Positions 56,585-64,000 of a stretch of 64,000 nt of DNA are shown piece after piece (positions within the stretch are counted from its first letter, which is position 1; each line of letters begins with the position of its first letter). The notes below the pieces were generated by a model. That model was given only the letters and a program-made list of their open reading frames with translations. It did no database searches and was not told the origin of the DNA. This DNA is from Arthrobacter sp. N199823. GTDB taxonomy: Bacteria > Actinomycetota > Actinomycetes > Actinomycetales > Micrococcaceae. The stretch spans positions 62,001 to 126,000 of the forward strand of contig NZ_PJIN01000005.1 in the NCBI RefSeq assembly GCF_002929705.1, written 5' to 3'. A program made the position numbers and the translations under genes.

Positions 56585-58720
56585 TTAGGCGTCAGCCTGG
56601 CTGAGCATGATGAGCACCGACTGTTCCGGGAAGAGGACTGGGGCTTGTATGCCCACGGTGCCTAGGACGGTGCCCGAGAGCACGCTTTCGTGCAGTGGCC
56701 AGTCCAGCGGGGATTGCCCATTGCCAACTTCGTCATCAAGAGGATGTGACAAGGTCACGCGGTAGCGGCCTTCGGGGGACAAACCGGGCAGGGTGATCCG
56801 GCCGGAAGGGTAGGTGATGGAAGCTTCGCGTTGGGTGAGGGCGAAGATGGCGCGTTTGCCGTCCTGGGCTACCACACCGCGAAGGTCCATGGCGGGATCG
56901 GCGAGATCTGCGTGTACCGAAACGCCGGTGTGGAAAAGAGTCCGGTTCTCCTTGTGGAAGCCCACCCATTGGGCCAGTTCCGCAGTTTGTTCCTCGCTGA
57001 TATCGGTGATGTTCCATTCGATGCCAAAGTGGCCAAAGATGGCTGTGCGGGCCATGAACCCCAGGCTGTGTTGGCGGCGGGTGGAATGCGAGATCGGCCC
57101 ACCAATGTGGGCGCCCATCAGCTCATAGGGGATCAGCAGACCGGTGTTGGCCTGGTTGTCGAGCCGCTCGATCGGGTCGATGCAGTCGCTCGTCCAGATC
57201 CTGTCCGTGTAATCCAAGATCCCAAGGTCCACGCGGGCACCACCGGAAGCGCAGCTTTCAATCTCCACGTTGGGGTGCCGGGACTTCAACTCGCCCAGCA
57301 AACGGTACAGCGCCAAGGTGGTGTCCCTGACGGCGGCTTGGCCGGTGCGCGGATCGGCGGCGTCCAGCAGGTCCCTATTGTGGTCCCACTTGATGTAGCT
57401 AATGGGGTACTCGGAGAGGATGGCGTCAACGCGACCCAGTAGGTAGTCAAAGCACTCCGGATGCGCCAGGTTGAGCACTTGCTGCTGGCGGCCACTGGCA
57501 GGCCAACGGCCGTCTGCGTGCAGAATCCACTCAGGGTGATTGCGGGCCAACTCACTATCAGGATTGACCATTTCGGGTTCAAACCAGAGGCCAAACTCCA
57601 TGCCAAGCTCGTGGACGTGGTTGATGATGGGGCTAAGACCTTCGGCCCACACTGCGGGATCAACAAACCAGTCGCCTAGGCCGGCAGTGTCGTCGCGGCG
57701 ACCCAAGAACCAGCCGTCATCGAGCACAAAACGTTCCACGCCGACGGCGGCTGCCTTGTCTGCCAGAGCTGACAAGGTGGCAAGGTCGTGGTCAAAATAG
57801 ACGGCCTCCCAGGTGTTCAAGGTGACGGGGCGAGGCCGAGTGGGATGTTGGGTACGCTGACGCAGATCCTGATGGAAACGCCCAGACAACTCGTCCAGCC
57901 CGATACCCCAGGAGCCCAGTGCCCACGGCGTCGCGTAGCTTTCGCCCGGAGCCAGGACCACTTCGCCCGGTAGCAGGAGCTCCCCAGCCGTGAGGAAGTT
58001 ATCGCTGGTGATGGTGCGTTCGGCGCTGAGCCGATGGTTGCCGCTCCAGGCCAGATGCACACCGTGCACCACGCCGCTGCGATGACCAAAGCCGGCAGAA
58101 CCGGCCAGCATGAGCAGCGTGGCGTCCGCGCCGGGACGACCTCGGCGGCTTTCGCGCACGTGCGCACCGACGGTGAGCGGCCGCTGCTGGGCGGACCGTT
58201 CCTTCAAATGGCGCCCAGTGGCGTCCTGAATAGTGGTAGCCGTCGCGGGCAGCGGGAAGAGTGTGGCGAGCTGGTGCAGCTGATAATCAGTGGAGCCCAA
58301 GTTCGTCAGAGTGTGCCGTTGGCGCAGCACACCATGGGGACTGAGAGCCAGATCGGTAACCAACCGCAGTTCGGCTGCGGAGTCTTCTGCGGTGATGGTG
58401 AGGCCGTGCGCGGTGGAGGTGACCGCCGTCGTGCTTAATGCGCTGGCCCAAGCTGTGCGCTCACGCTGCCCCTGAAGCGCCGGCGAGCCCTGCCAACCAA
58501 AGGTTTCCTGAGGCAGGAGTGTCAATCTGGCGGGAACATCAATACCACCCGATACACGTTGCGGGCGGGAGGCTACGGCGAGGGAGCTCAGCTCATCCGA
58601 GGATAGGACACCTGTTGCCTGCCCCCAGTGGATGATCGTAGGGAGGCCTGCTGTGCTCAGATCAACAATGACTGAGGTGCCGCCGCGATGCAGCTGCATG
58701 TAGGAAGAGTCAGAATTCAT
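56585..58720 (-). CDS. GH36 alpha-galactosidase
   Basis: The 711-residue protein has the GH36 core: WEAVYFDHDLATL near 300, VLDDGWFLGRRDD near 325, YIKWDHNRDL near 425 with the nucleophile Asp, and ESCASGGARVDLG followed by WTSDCIDP with the acid/base Asp. An N-terminal beta-sandwich and a C-terminal beta domain complete the family length. No signal peptide, so it is cytoplasmic and would split imported alpha-galactosides. It has its own promoter, with the ATG only a few bases after a -10 hexamer; a leaderless transcript is likely. Confidence 0.94.
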   Translation of the reverse strand: MNSDSSYMQLHRGGTSVIVDLSTAGLPTIIHWGQATGVLSSDELSSLAVASRPQRVSGGIDVPARLTLLPQETFGWQGSPALQGQRERTAWASALSTTAVTSTAHGLTITAEDSAAELRLVTDLALSPHGVLRQRHTLTNLGSTDYQLHQLATLFPLPATATTIQDATGRHLKERSAQQRPLTVGAHVRESRRGRPGADATLLMLAGSAGFGHRSGVVHGVHLAWSGNHRLSAERTITSDNFLTAGELLLPGEVVLAPGESYATPWALGSWGIGLDELSGRFHQDLRQRTQHPTRPRPVTLNTWEAVYFDHDLATLSALADKAAAVGVERFVLDDGWFLGRRDDTAGLGDWFVDPAVWAEGLSPIINHVHELGMEFGLWFEPEMVNPDSELARNHPEWILHADGRWPASGRQQQVLNLAHPECFDYLLGRVDAILSEYPISYIKWDHNRDLLDAADPRTGQAAVRDTTLALYRLLGELKSRHPNVEIESCASGGARVDLGILDYTDRIWTSDCIDPIERLDNQANTGLLIPYELMGAHIGGPISHSTRRQHSLGFMARTAIFGHFGIEWNITDISEEQTAELAQWVGFHKENRTLFHTGVSVHADLADPAMDLRGVVAQDGKRAIFALTQREASITYPSGRITLPGLSPEGRYRVTLSHPLDDEVGNGQSPLDWPLHESVLSGTVLGTVGIQAPVLFPEQSVLIMLSQADA

Positions 58721-58728
58721 TCATTAGT

Positions 58729-58755
58729 TTTATATCGAAAGAAAATACCTGTCAA
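58729..58755 (-). promoter_or_regulatory. Promoter of the alpha-galactosidase gene, probably leaderless
   Basis: On the minus strand TTGACA (58755-58750) and TATAAA (58734-58729) are 15 bases apart. Transcription would start near 58722, one or two bases before the ATG at 58720. No ribosome site lies between. Confidence 0.6.
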
Positions 58756-58857
58756 AAGCCCTCTTGATAAACCACACCCACGCACGCGCGGCCCGTAATT
58801 CAAGTCCGTCCATTAAGAATGGACCACGCTGAACCTCTTCAGCGTGCCACTTCGAAC

Positions 58858-59427
58858 TTAGGGCCGGTTCGCCTCATCGCGGTCGAACTCTTCGAAGGAA
58901 CCAATGAAGTCCGGCTCACTGTCCGCCGATTCCCGGCGGCGCCCGTGGCGCATCATGTGCAGCCGGTAAGCGCCGATGGCCAGCATGGCGGTGGTCAGCA
59001 AGTGCAGTGCGCCACCCAAGATATCGGTGCGGATCAGCGCAGCGAGCAGGCCCGCCAGCATCACCCCTGAGCCGAGTGTCATCAGGAGCCGCAAGCGTTC
59101 AAAATATCCATAAACCACAATGGCTGCACCCAGGACCATCCAAGGCCCTGCGCCATTCAGAAACGGCAATAAGGCGGACAGCCCAACGCCCAACGCCGTG
59201 CCGCCGGCAAGGTACAGGTAGTGGTTGCGCGGAGCAATCCACCATGAGGGGTGCTTCCACAGCCAAGCAGCACTGCCGGCACACGCTATCAGGGTGCCTG
59301 CGGCCAAGAAGCCAGCGTCGGCACCGTTGCCGTGTTGGGTCATCATACTGATGGCTCCGGAGATCAAAAAGAGGAGCGCGAAACCCAACAAGGGAACCCA
59401 ATTATTCCCCACATGGCGTGTCTGCAC
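58858..59427 (-). CDS. Multi-span membrane protein of unknown function
   Basis: From a GTG at 59427 (GGAGG ten bases upstream) the protein has 189 residues and about six hydrophobic segments (for example WVPLLGFALLFLISGAI, HYLYLAGGTALGVGLSALL and GPWMVLGAAIVVYGYF). A charged C-terminal tail (RHGRRRESADSEPDF...) ends in EEFDRDEANRP. The longer frame to 59808 antisense to the helicase start is rejected. It is divergent from the lhr helicase gene. Family not recognised; alternative start GTG at 59412. Confidence 0.75.
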   Translation of the reverse strand: MQTRHVGNNWVPLLGFALLFLISGAISMMTQHGNGADAGFLAAGTLIACAGSAAWLWKHPSWWIAPRNHYLYLAGGTALGVGLSALLPFLNGAGPWMVLGAAIVVYGYFERLRLLMTLGSGVMLAGLLAALIRTDILGGALHLLTTAMLAIGAYRLHMMRHGRRRESADSEPDFIGSFEEFDRDEANRP

Positions 59428-59678
59428 TGCCCTACGACCTCCCCAGATTGTCTGTATCAGGTGTATCGGCAGGCACGTTTCACATGACGGACCGGCCCCG
59501 GCAATCTTTGCCGCTCCTACCGATAGATTACCGCGCCCCACCGACACTGCTGGACCAGAAGACAAATTCTGGCGTTGTTGCTGACTGAGTGTTTGTCTGG
59601 GAACAGCTTTTCCCATCGCGCCGGACGCACAATGTCGGTGGCATGCGGCATGATGGAGCCGTGGACGCAACAAGCAAA
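59428..59678. promoter_or_regulatory. Divergent promoter region, membrane protein / lhr
   Basis: About 250 bases separate the two divergent genes. The stretch holds CATCGCG- and GTTGTTGCTGACTGAG-like sequence but no dyad or -35/-10 pair strong enough to name. No small gene was supported. Confidence 0.4.
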
Positions 59679-62600
59679 ATGAGCGCAATGAGCCAGTTCG
59701 CGGAACCGACCCGCGAGTGGTTTCTGGGCGCCTTCGGCTCGCCAACCCCGGCCCAAGCTGGCGCCTGGGACGCCGTATCCAACGGGGCGCACTCTCTTGT
59801 GGTGGCACCTACCGGTTCCGGTAAAACCTTGGCCGCCTTTCTTTGGGCCTTGGATGGCCTCATTGCCAGAAGCAGTTCCCCGGATTCGGCTGCCACAGCA
59901 GCCAAACGCGGCACCAGCGTCCTCTATATCTCCCCCTTGAAGGCCCTCGGCGTGGACGTTGAACGGAACCTGCGCGCTCCTTTGATCGGCATCACCCAAA
60001 CAGCTGCCCGGCTAGGACTAGACGCCCCAGCCGTCAGCGTCGGAGTGAGATCCGGGGACACGCCCACCAACGAGCGCCGCCGCCTACTCAGCCATCCGCC
60101 GGACATTCTGATCACCACCCCCGAGTCCCTCTATTTGATGCTGACCTCCAAGGCACGCGAAACACTCACAGCCGTCCACACCATCATCATCGACGAGGTC
60201 CACGCCGTCGCCGGCACCAAACGCGGAGCCCACCTGGCCGTATCCCTTGAGCGCCTCGATGCGCTCCTGGAAACTCCTGCCCAACGCATCGGGCTGTCAG
60301 CCACGGTGGAGCCGCATTCAACGGTGGCCCGCTTTTTGGGCGGTCAGGCCCCGGTCAGCATCGTTGCTCCGGCCAGCACCAAGACGTGGAACCTGGGCGT
60401 CACGGTCCCTGTCGCGGACATGACGGAATTGCCCGCCCTCGCCGCCGCCCACGATCTCGGCCCAGCCTCCGGACTGCAGCCGAACGCCTCCATCTGGCCG
60501 CATGTGGAGGAAAAGATTGTGGACGCCGTACTGGCCAAAAAGTCCACCATCATCTTCGCCAACTCCCGCCGTCTGGCCGAGCGCTTGACCGGGCGGCTCA
60601 ACGAGATTTATCTGGAGCGGCTGGAACTGGCTGAACTGGCTGAGTCCGCTAGTTCTTCACTGACGGACGACGCCGCCGGGCCCACGCCAGCGAGGGACCC
60701 CGGCCGAGCGGGCGAGGCCGGGGAGCTGGTGGGGATCGACGGCGCTGCCTCCTCCTCGGACCCGTGGCGGACCCCTGCGTCCCCTGCACACTCCCCTGCA
60801 CGCCTGCCGGCGGAGATGATGGCCCAGGCCGGGGCCGTGGCGGGTGCCCCCAACGTCCTGGCTAAGGCGCACCACGGCTCGGTGTCCAAGGAGCAGCGGG
60901 CACTGATCGAGGACGATCTCAAGTCCGGGCGGCTACGCGCCGTTGTAGCCACGTCCAGTCTGGAATTGGGCATCGACATGGGGGCTGTGGACCTGGTGAT
61001 CCAAGTGGAGTCTCCGCCGTCGGTGGCCAGTGGGCTGCAGCGGGTGGGACGTGCCGGGCACCAGGTGGGCGAGATTTCAGAAGGCCTGCTGTTCCCCAAA
61101 CACCGCGCTGATTTGCTGCATTCTGCGGTCACTGTGGAGCGGATGCTGGCCGGCCAGATCGAACCGCTCTCGATCCCCGCCAATCCGCTGGACATCCTTG
61201 CCCAGCAGACCGTGGCCGCCACGGCCCTGGAATCCATCGGCGTTGATGAGTGGTTTGAGACCGTGCGGCGCAGCGCCCCCTTTACTGCCCTCCCGCGGTC
61301 AGCCTTCGATGCCACGCTGGACTTGCTGGCCGGACGCTACCCCTCTGATGAATTTGCCGAGCTGCGTCCGCGCATTGTCTGGGACCGCACGGCTGGCACC
61401 ATCACGGGCCGCCCCGGAGCCCAGCGGCTGGCCGTCACTTCCGGCGGGACCATCCCGGACCGCGGCCTCTTTGGTGTCTTCATTATTGGATCAGACGAGC
61501 CGGGCGCAGCCGGAACTGCCAACAAGGGCGGCCGGCGCGTGGGCGAACTCGATGAGGAGATGGTCTACGAGTCCCGGGTGGGCGATGTCTTTGCCCTTGG
61601 CGCCACAAGCTGGAAGATCGAGGACATCACCTTTGACCGCGTGCTGGTCTCCCCCGCCTTCGGTCAACCCGGCAAGCTGCCGTTCTGGAAGGGCGATTCC
61701 CTGGGCCGCCCGGTTGAATTGGGCCGTGCGCTGGGTGCCTTCATCCGTGAAGTCAGCGCAGCCCCCCGTAAAAAGGCCCTGAAACGCTGCGAGGCCACCG
61801 GCTTGGATGAATGGGCTGCCAATAACTTGCTTGGCTATCTCGACGAGCAAAAGGCCGCTACCACTGCCGTTCCCGATGACAAGACGCTCATGGTGGAACG
61901 CTTCCACGATGAGCTCGGCGACTGGCGCGTGGTGCTGCACAGTCCCTTCGGCATGCCGGTTCATGCTCCGTGGGCGCTGGCAGTGGCAGCCCGCCTGCAC
62001 GAACGCTATGGCCTCGACGGCTCGGCCATGGCTTCTGACGACGGCATTGTGCTGCGCGTTCCCCTCATGGACGATGAGCCACCCGGCGCCGACTTATTCA
62101 TGTTTGACCCTGAAGAACTGGACGGAATCGTCACGGCCGAGGTGGGCGGATCTGCCCTCTTTGCCAGCCGTTTCCGCGAATGTGCCGCCCGGGCACTGCT
62201 GCTCCCCCGGCAGAATCCGGGCAAGCGTTCGCCCCTGTGGCAGCAGCGCCAGCGCTCGGCCCAATTGCTCGATGTTGCCCGCAAATATCCGCAGTTCCCG
62301 ATCGTGCTCGAAACCGTGCGCGAATGCCTGCAGGATGTCTACGATCTGCCCGCGCTGAAGGACATTGCCGCCTCGATCGAGCGGCGCGAGCTGCGGATCG
62401 TGGAAACCACCACCAATGAACCTTCCCCTTTCGCCCGCTCGCTGCTGTTCGGCTATGTGGCCAGCTTCCTCTACGAGGGTGATTCCCCGCTCGCCGAACG
62501 CCGCGCCGCCGCCCTTTCCCTCGATCCGGCGCTGCTGGATGAGCTGCTGGGCCGGGCCGAGCTGCGCGAACTCCTTGACCCGGCTGTCATCGCCGCCACC

Positions 62601-64000
62601 GAGGATCAACTGCAGCGCCTGGCTGGTGCTGGTGGCGACGCCGATCGCCGCGTGCGTGGCCTTGAAGGAGTGGCAGATCTGCTCCGATTGTTGGGCCCGT
62701 TGAGCGTCGCGGAGGTTGCCGCCCGGTTACTTCCTGAGGTTCCCCAACGCCAAGAACAGTCCGACGCCGGGCACTCCCCTGACACCGCAGCCTCACCCGA
62801 GTCTGTGGCCCAGGCCCAGGCCCAGCCTGTGGCGCAGAGCAGCTCCGAGGCAGCGACGCAGGAGCAGCGTGAGGCCGAGGCGCATCTGGCGCTGGCGGCC
62901 TCTCACCTTTCTGGGTTGCTCGCCGCGAACCGCGCGTTGCGGGTCAATATGGCAGGTCACGAGCGGTACGCCGCCATTGAGGATGCGGCGCGGTTGCGCG
63001 ATGCCCTTGGCATTCCGCTGCCCATGGGTGTTCCGCTGGCGTTCATTGAACCCGTGGCCGATCCGCTCAGTGATTTACTGGGACGCTACGCCCGCACCCA
63101 CGGACCCTTCACGGCAGCGGAAGCCGCGGCGAGGCTGGGACTCGGTGTAGCCGTCGTACATTCCGGACTGGCCAGATTGGCTGCCGACAGGCGCGTCACC
63201 GAAGGTGAGTTCATGCCCAGCGGCTCCCATCACTCGCACGCTCGCGAGGGGACCCTCGCCGCTGCGGGCCCTGGTTTCGAAAATGGTGCCACGGAATGGT
63301 GCGATGTTCAGGTTCTGCGGCAGTTGCGCAGCAGATCACTGGCGGCACTGCGTGCCGAAGTTGAACCTGTTGATGCGGCAGCCTTTGCACGGTTCCTGCC
63401 TGCCTGGCAGCATGTCACATCCGCCTCAGGAACCCCGGCTCTGCGGGGCTTGGACGGCGTACTGACGGTGGTGGACCAGTTGGCTGGCGTGCCCATTCCG
63501 GCATCGGCGTGGGAACCGCTGGTGCTGGCTGCACGCGTGGCCGACTACTCCCCCGCCATGCTGGATGAGCTGACGGCCACCGGTGAAGTGCTGGTCTCAG
63601 GCGCTGGATCGTTGGGCTCAAATGATGGCTGGATGAGCCTTCATATTGCGGATTCGGTGGATCTGACACTCCAAGCAACGGCGGATTTCACGCCCACCGA
63701 ATTTCACGAACGCATCATGGACGCGCTGCACACCGGTGGCGCCTACTTCTTCCACCAACTGCGCGAAATGACGGCCGATGGCCCGGATCTGGCCGCCTCC
63801 GATACCGATCTGCTGTCCGCGCTGTGGGAGCTGTTCTGGGCCGGACGGATCAGCAATGACACTTTCGCCCCGGTCCGGGCTCTCTTATCTGGCGGGCACA
63901 CGGCGCACAAGCAAAAAGCCCCGCCCTCGCGGCTGCGCCCTGCCCGCGCCGGCCGTTATGGACGCCTGCCTGGTCGGGCCCCAGGCGTGCAGCGCGGCGC
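59679..64000 (+). CDS. lhr: Lhr-family ATP-dependent helicase (partial, runs off the window)
   Basis: About 1440 residues are visible without a stop. Superfamily 2 motifs are PTPAQAGAW (Q region), VVAPTGSGKTLAAF (Walker A near 45), ITTPESLYLML (Ib), IIIDEVHAVAGTKRG (DEVH), LSATVEP (III), VVATSSLELGIDMG (V) and QRVGRAGHQVG (VI). The Lhr core follows, with RALLLPRQNPGKRSPLWQQR and the long C-terminal part. Actinobacterial Lhr proteins of about 1500 or more residues unwind DNA in repair. A Ser/Ala/Pro-rich insert of about 80 residues lies between the two helicase lobes (about residues 311-390). Start codon uncertain: GTG 59661 and ATG 59643 are in frame. Confidence 0.93.
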   Translation, partial: MSAMSQFAEPTREWFLGAFGSPTPAQAGAWDAVSNGAHSLVVAPTGSGKTLAAFLWALDGLIARSSSPDSAATAAKRGTSVLYISPLKALGVDVERNLRAPLIGITQTAARLGLDAPAVSVGVRSGDTPTNERRRLLSHPPDILITTPESLYLMLTSKARETLTAVHTIIIDEVHAVAGTKRGAHLAVSLERLDALLETPAQRIGLSATVEPHSTVARFLGGQAPVSIVAPASTKTWNLGVTVPVADMTELPALAAAHDLGPASGLQPNASIWPHVEEKIVDAVLAKKSTIIFANSRRLAERLTGRLNEIYLERLELAELAESASSSLTDDAAGPTPARDPGRAGEAGELVGIDGAASSSDPWRTPASPAHSPARLPAEMMAQAGAVAGAPNVLAKAHHGSVSKEQRALIEDDLKSGRLRAVVATSSLELGIDMGAVDLVIQVESPPSVASGLQRVGRAGHQVGEISEGLLFPKHRADLLHSAVTVERMLAGQIEPLSIPANPLDILAQQTVAATALESIGVDEWFETVRRSAPFTALPRSAFDATLDLLAGRYPSDEFAELRPRIVWDRTAGTITGRPGAQRLAVTSGGTIPDRGLFGVFIIGSDEPGAAGTANKGGRRVGELDEEMVYESRVGDVFALGATSWKIEDITFDRVLVSPAFGQPGKLPFWKGDSLGRPVELGRALGAFIREVSAAPRKKALKRCEATGLDEWAANNLLGYLDEQKAATTAVPDDKTLMVERFHDELGDWRVVLHSPFGMPVHAPWALAVAARLHERYGLDGSAMASDDGIVLRVPLMDDEPPGADLFMFDPEELDGIVTAEVGGSALFASRFRECAARALLLPRQNPGKRSPLWQQRQRSAQLLDVARKYPQFPIVLETVRECLQDVYDLPALKDIAASIERRELRIVETTTNEPSPFARSLLFGYVASFLYEGDSPLAERRAAALSLDPALLDELLGRAELRELLDPAVIAATEDQLQRLAGAGGDADRRVRGLEGVADLLRLLGPLSVAEVAARLLPEVPQRQEQSDAGHSPDTAASPESVAQAQAQPVAQSSSEAATQEQREAEAHLALAASHLSGLLAANRALRVNMAGHERYAAIEDAARLRDALGIPLPMGVPLAFIEPVADPLSDLLGRYARTHGPFTAAEAAARLGLGVAVVHSGLARLAADRRVTEGEFMPSGSHHSHAREGTLAAAGPGFENGATEWCDVQVLRQLRSRSLAALRAEVEPVDAAAFARFLPAWQHVTSASGTPALRGLDGVLTVVDQLAGVPIPASAWEPLVLAARVADYSPAMLDELTATGEVLVSGAGSLGSNDGWMSLHIADSVDLTLQATADFTPTEFHERIMDALHTGGAYFFHQLREMTADGPDLAASDTDLLSALWELFWAGRISNDTFAPVRALLSGGHTAHKQKAPPSRLRPARAGRYGRLPGRAPGVQRG

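Overview
The window is high-GC DNA with short intergenic spaces, many GTG and TTG starts, Tat/lipoprotein-type binding proteins, GTP-type PEP carboxykinase and a two-gene array of tRNA-Arg(ACG). Together these point to an actinobacterium, most likely a member of the Micrococcaceae (Arthrobacter group). This assignment is by gene style, not by a database search.

Layout. 1-237: end of an unidentified membrane protein. 421-11104: an L-fucose locus with an RbsABC-type importer, a leftward operon (L-fuconate dehydratase, GH29 fucosidase, mutarotase, aldo/keto reductase, lactonase) and a rightward pair (fumarylacetoacetase-type hydrolase, short-chain dehydrogenase). These genes spell out the non-phosphorylative route L-fucose > fuconolactone > fuconate > 2-keto-3-deoxyfuconate > diketo acid > cleavage. 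11111-11372: an array of 32-bp repeats. 11371-17367: RecQ helicase, phosphomannomutase, an unknown protein, and an NsrR/flavohaemoglobin nitric-oxide defence pair. 17395-19911: a structured intergenic element, pckG with a Crp/GlxR-like site, and two tRNA-Arg(ACG) genes. 20006-21498: two alpha/beta hydrolases. 21741-31261: a sialic-acid locus with an FCD-type GntR regulator, a dipeptide-family importer that includes a permease-ATPase fusion, NanA, NanK and NanE. 31484-34437: a decayed ABC-ATPase-like protein and a YhgE/Pip membrane protein. 34445-43415: SixA, a receiver-less OmpR-type regulator, MarR plus an MFS exporter, a c-di-AMP (ydaO-type) riboswitch in front of a secreted transglycosylase-like protein, a SUMF1-domain protein, upp, tadA, a lipoprotein and a winged-helix protein. 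43497-49819: tRNA-Ser(CGA), an unlisted 46-residue membrane protein, an Excalibur-domain protein, a two-component system, a YcnI-type copper protein and a DUF4232-like lipoprotein. 49929-58720: a galactoside locus (GH42, an ABC importer, a LacI regulator, GH36). 58858-64000: a membrane protein and most of an Lhr-family helicase that runs off the window.

How the genes work together. Three separate loci import and degrade fucose, sialic acid and galactosides, which are the main outer sugars of mucin-type and plant or animal glycans. The fucose locus has no regulator of its own here. Its control regions nevertheless carry the same ATCGGAT-core dyad that sits between the GntR gene and the sialic-acid operon. 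A single GntR protein may therefore govern both loci. This, the 32-bp repeat arrays, and the degenerate ABC/YhgE pair are the most interesting observations. All functional calls rest on motifs and gene context; no alignment or structure prediction could be run.
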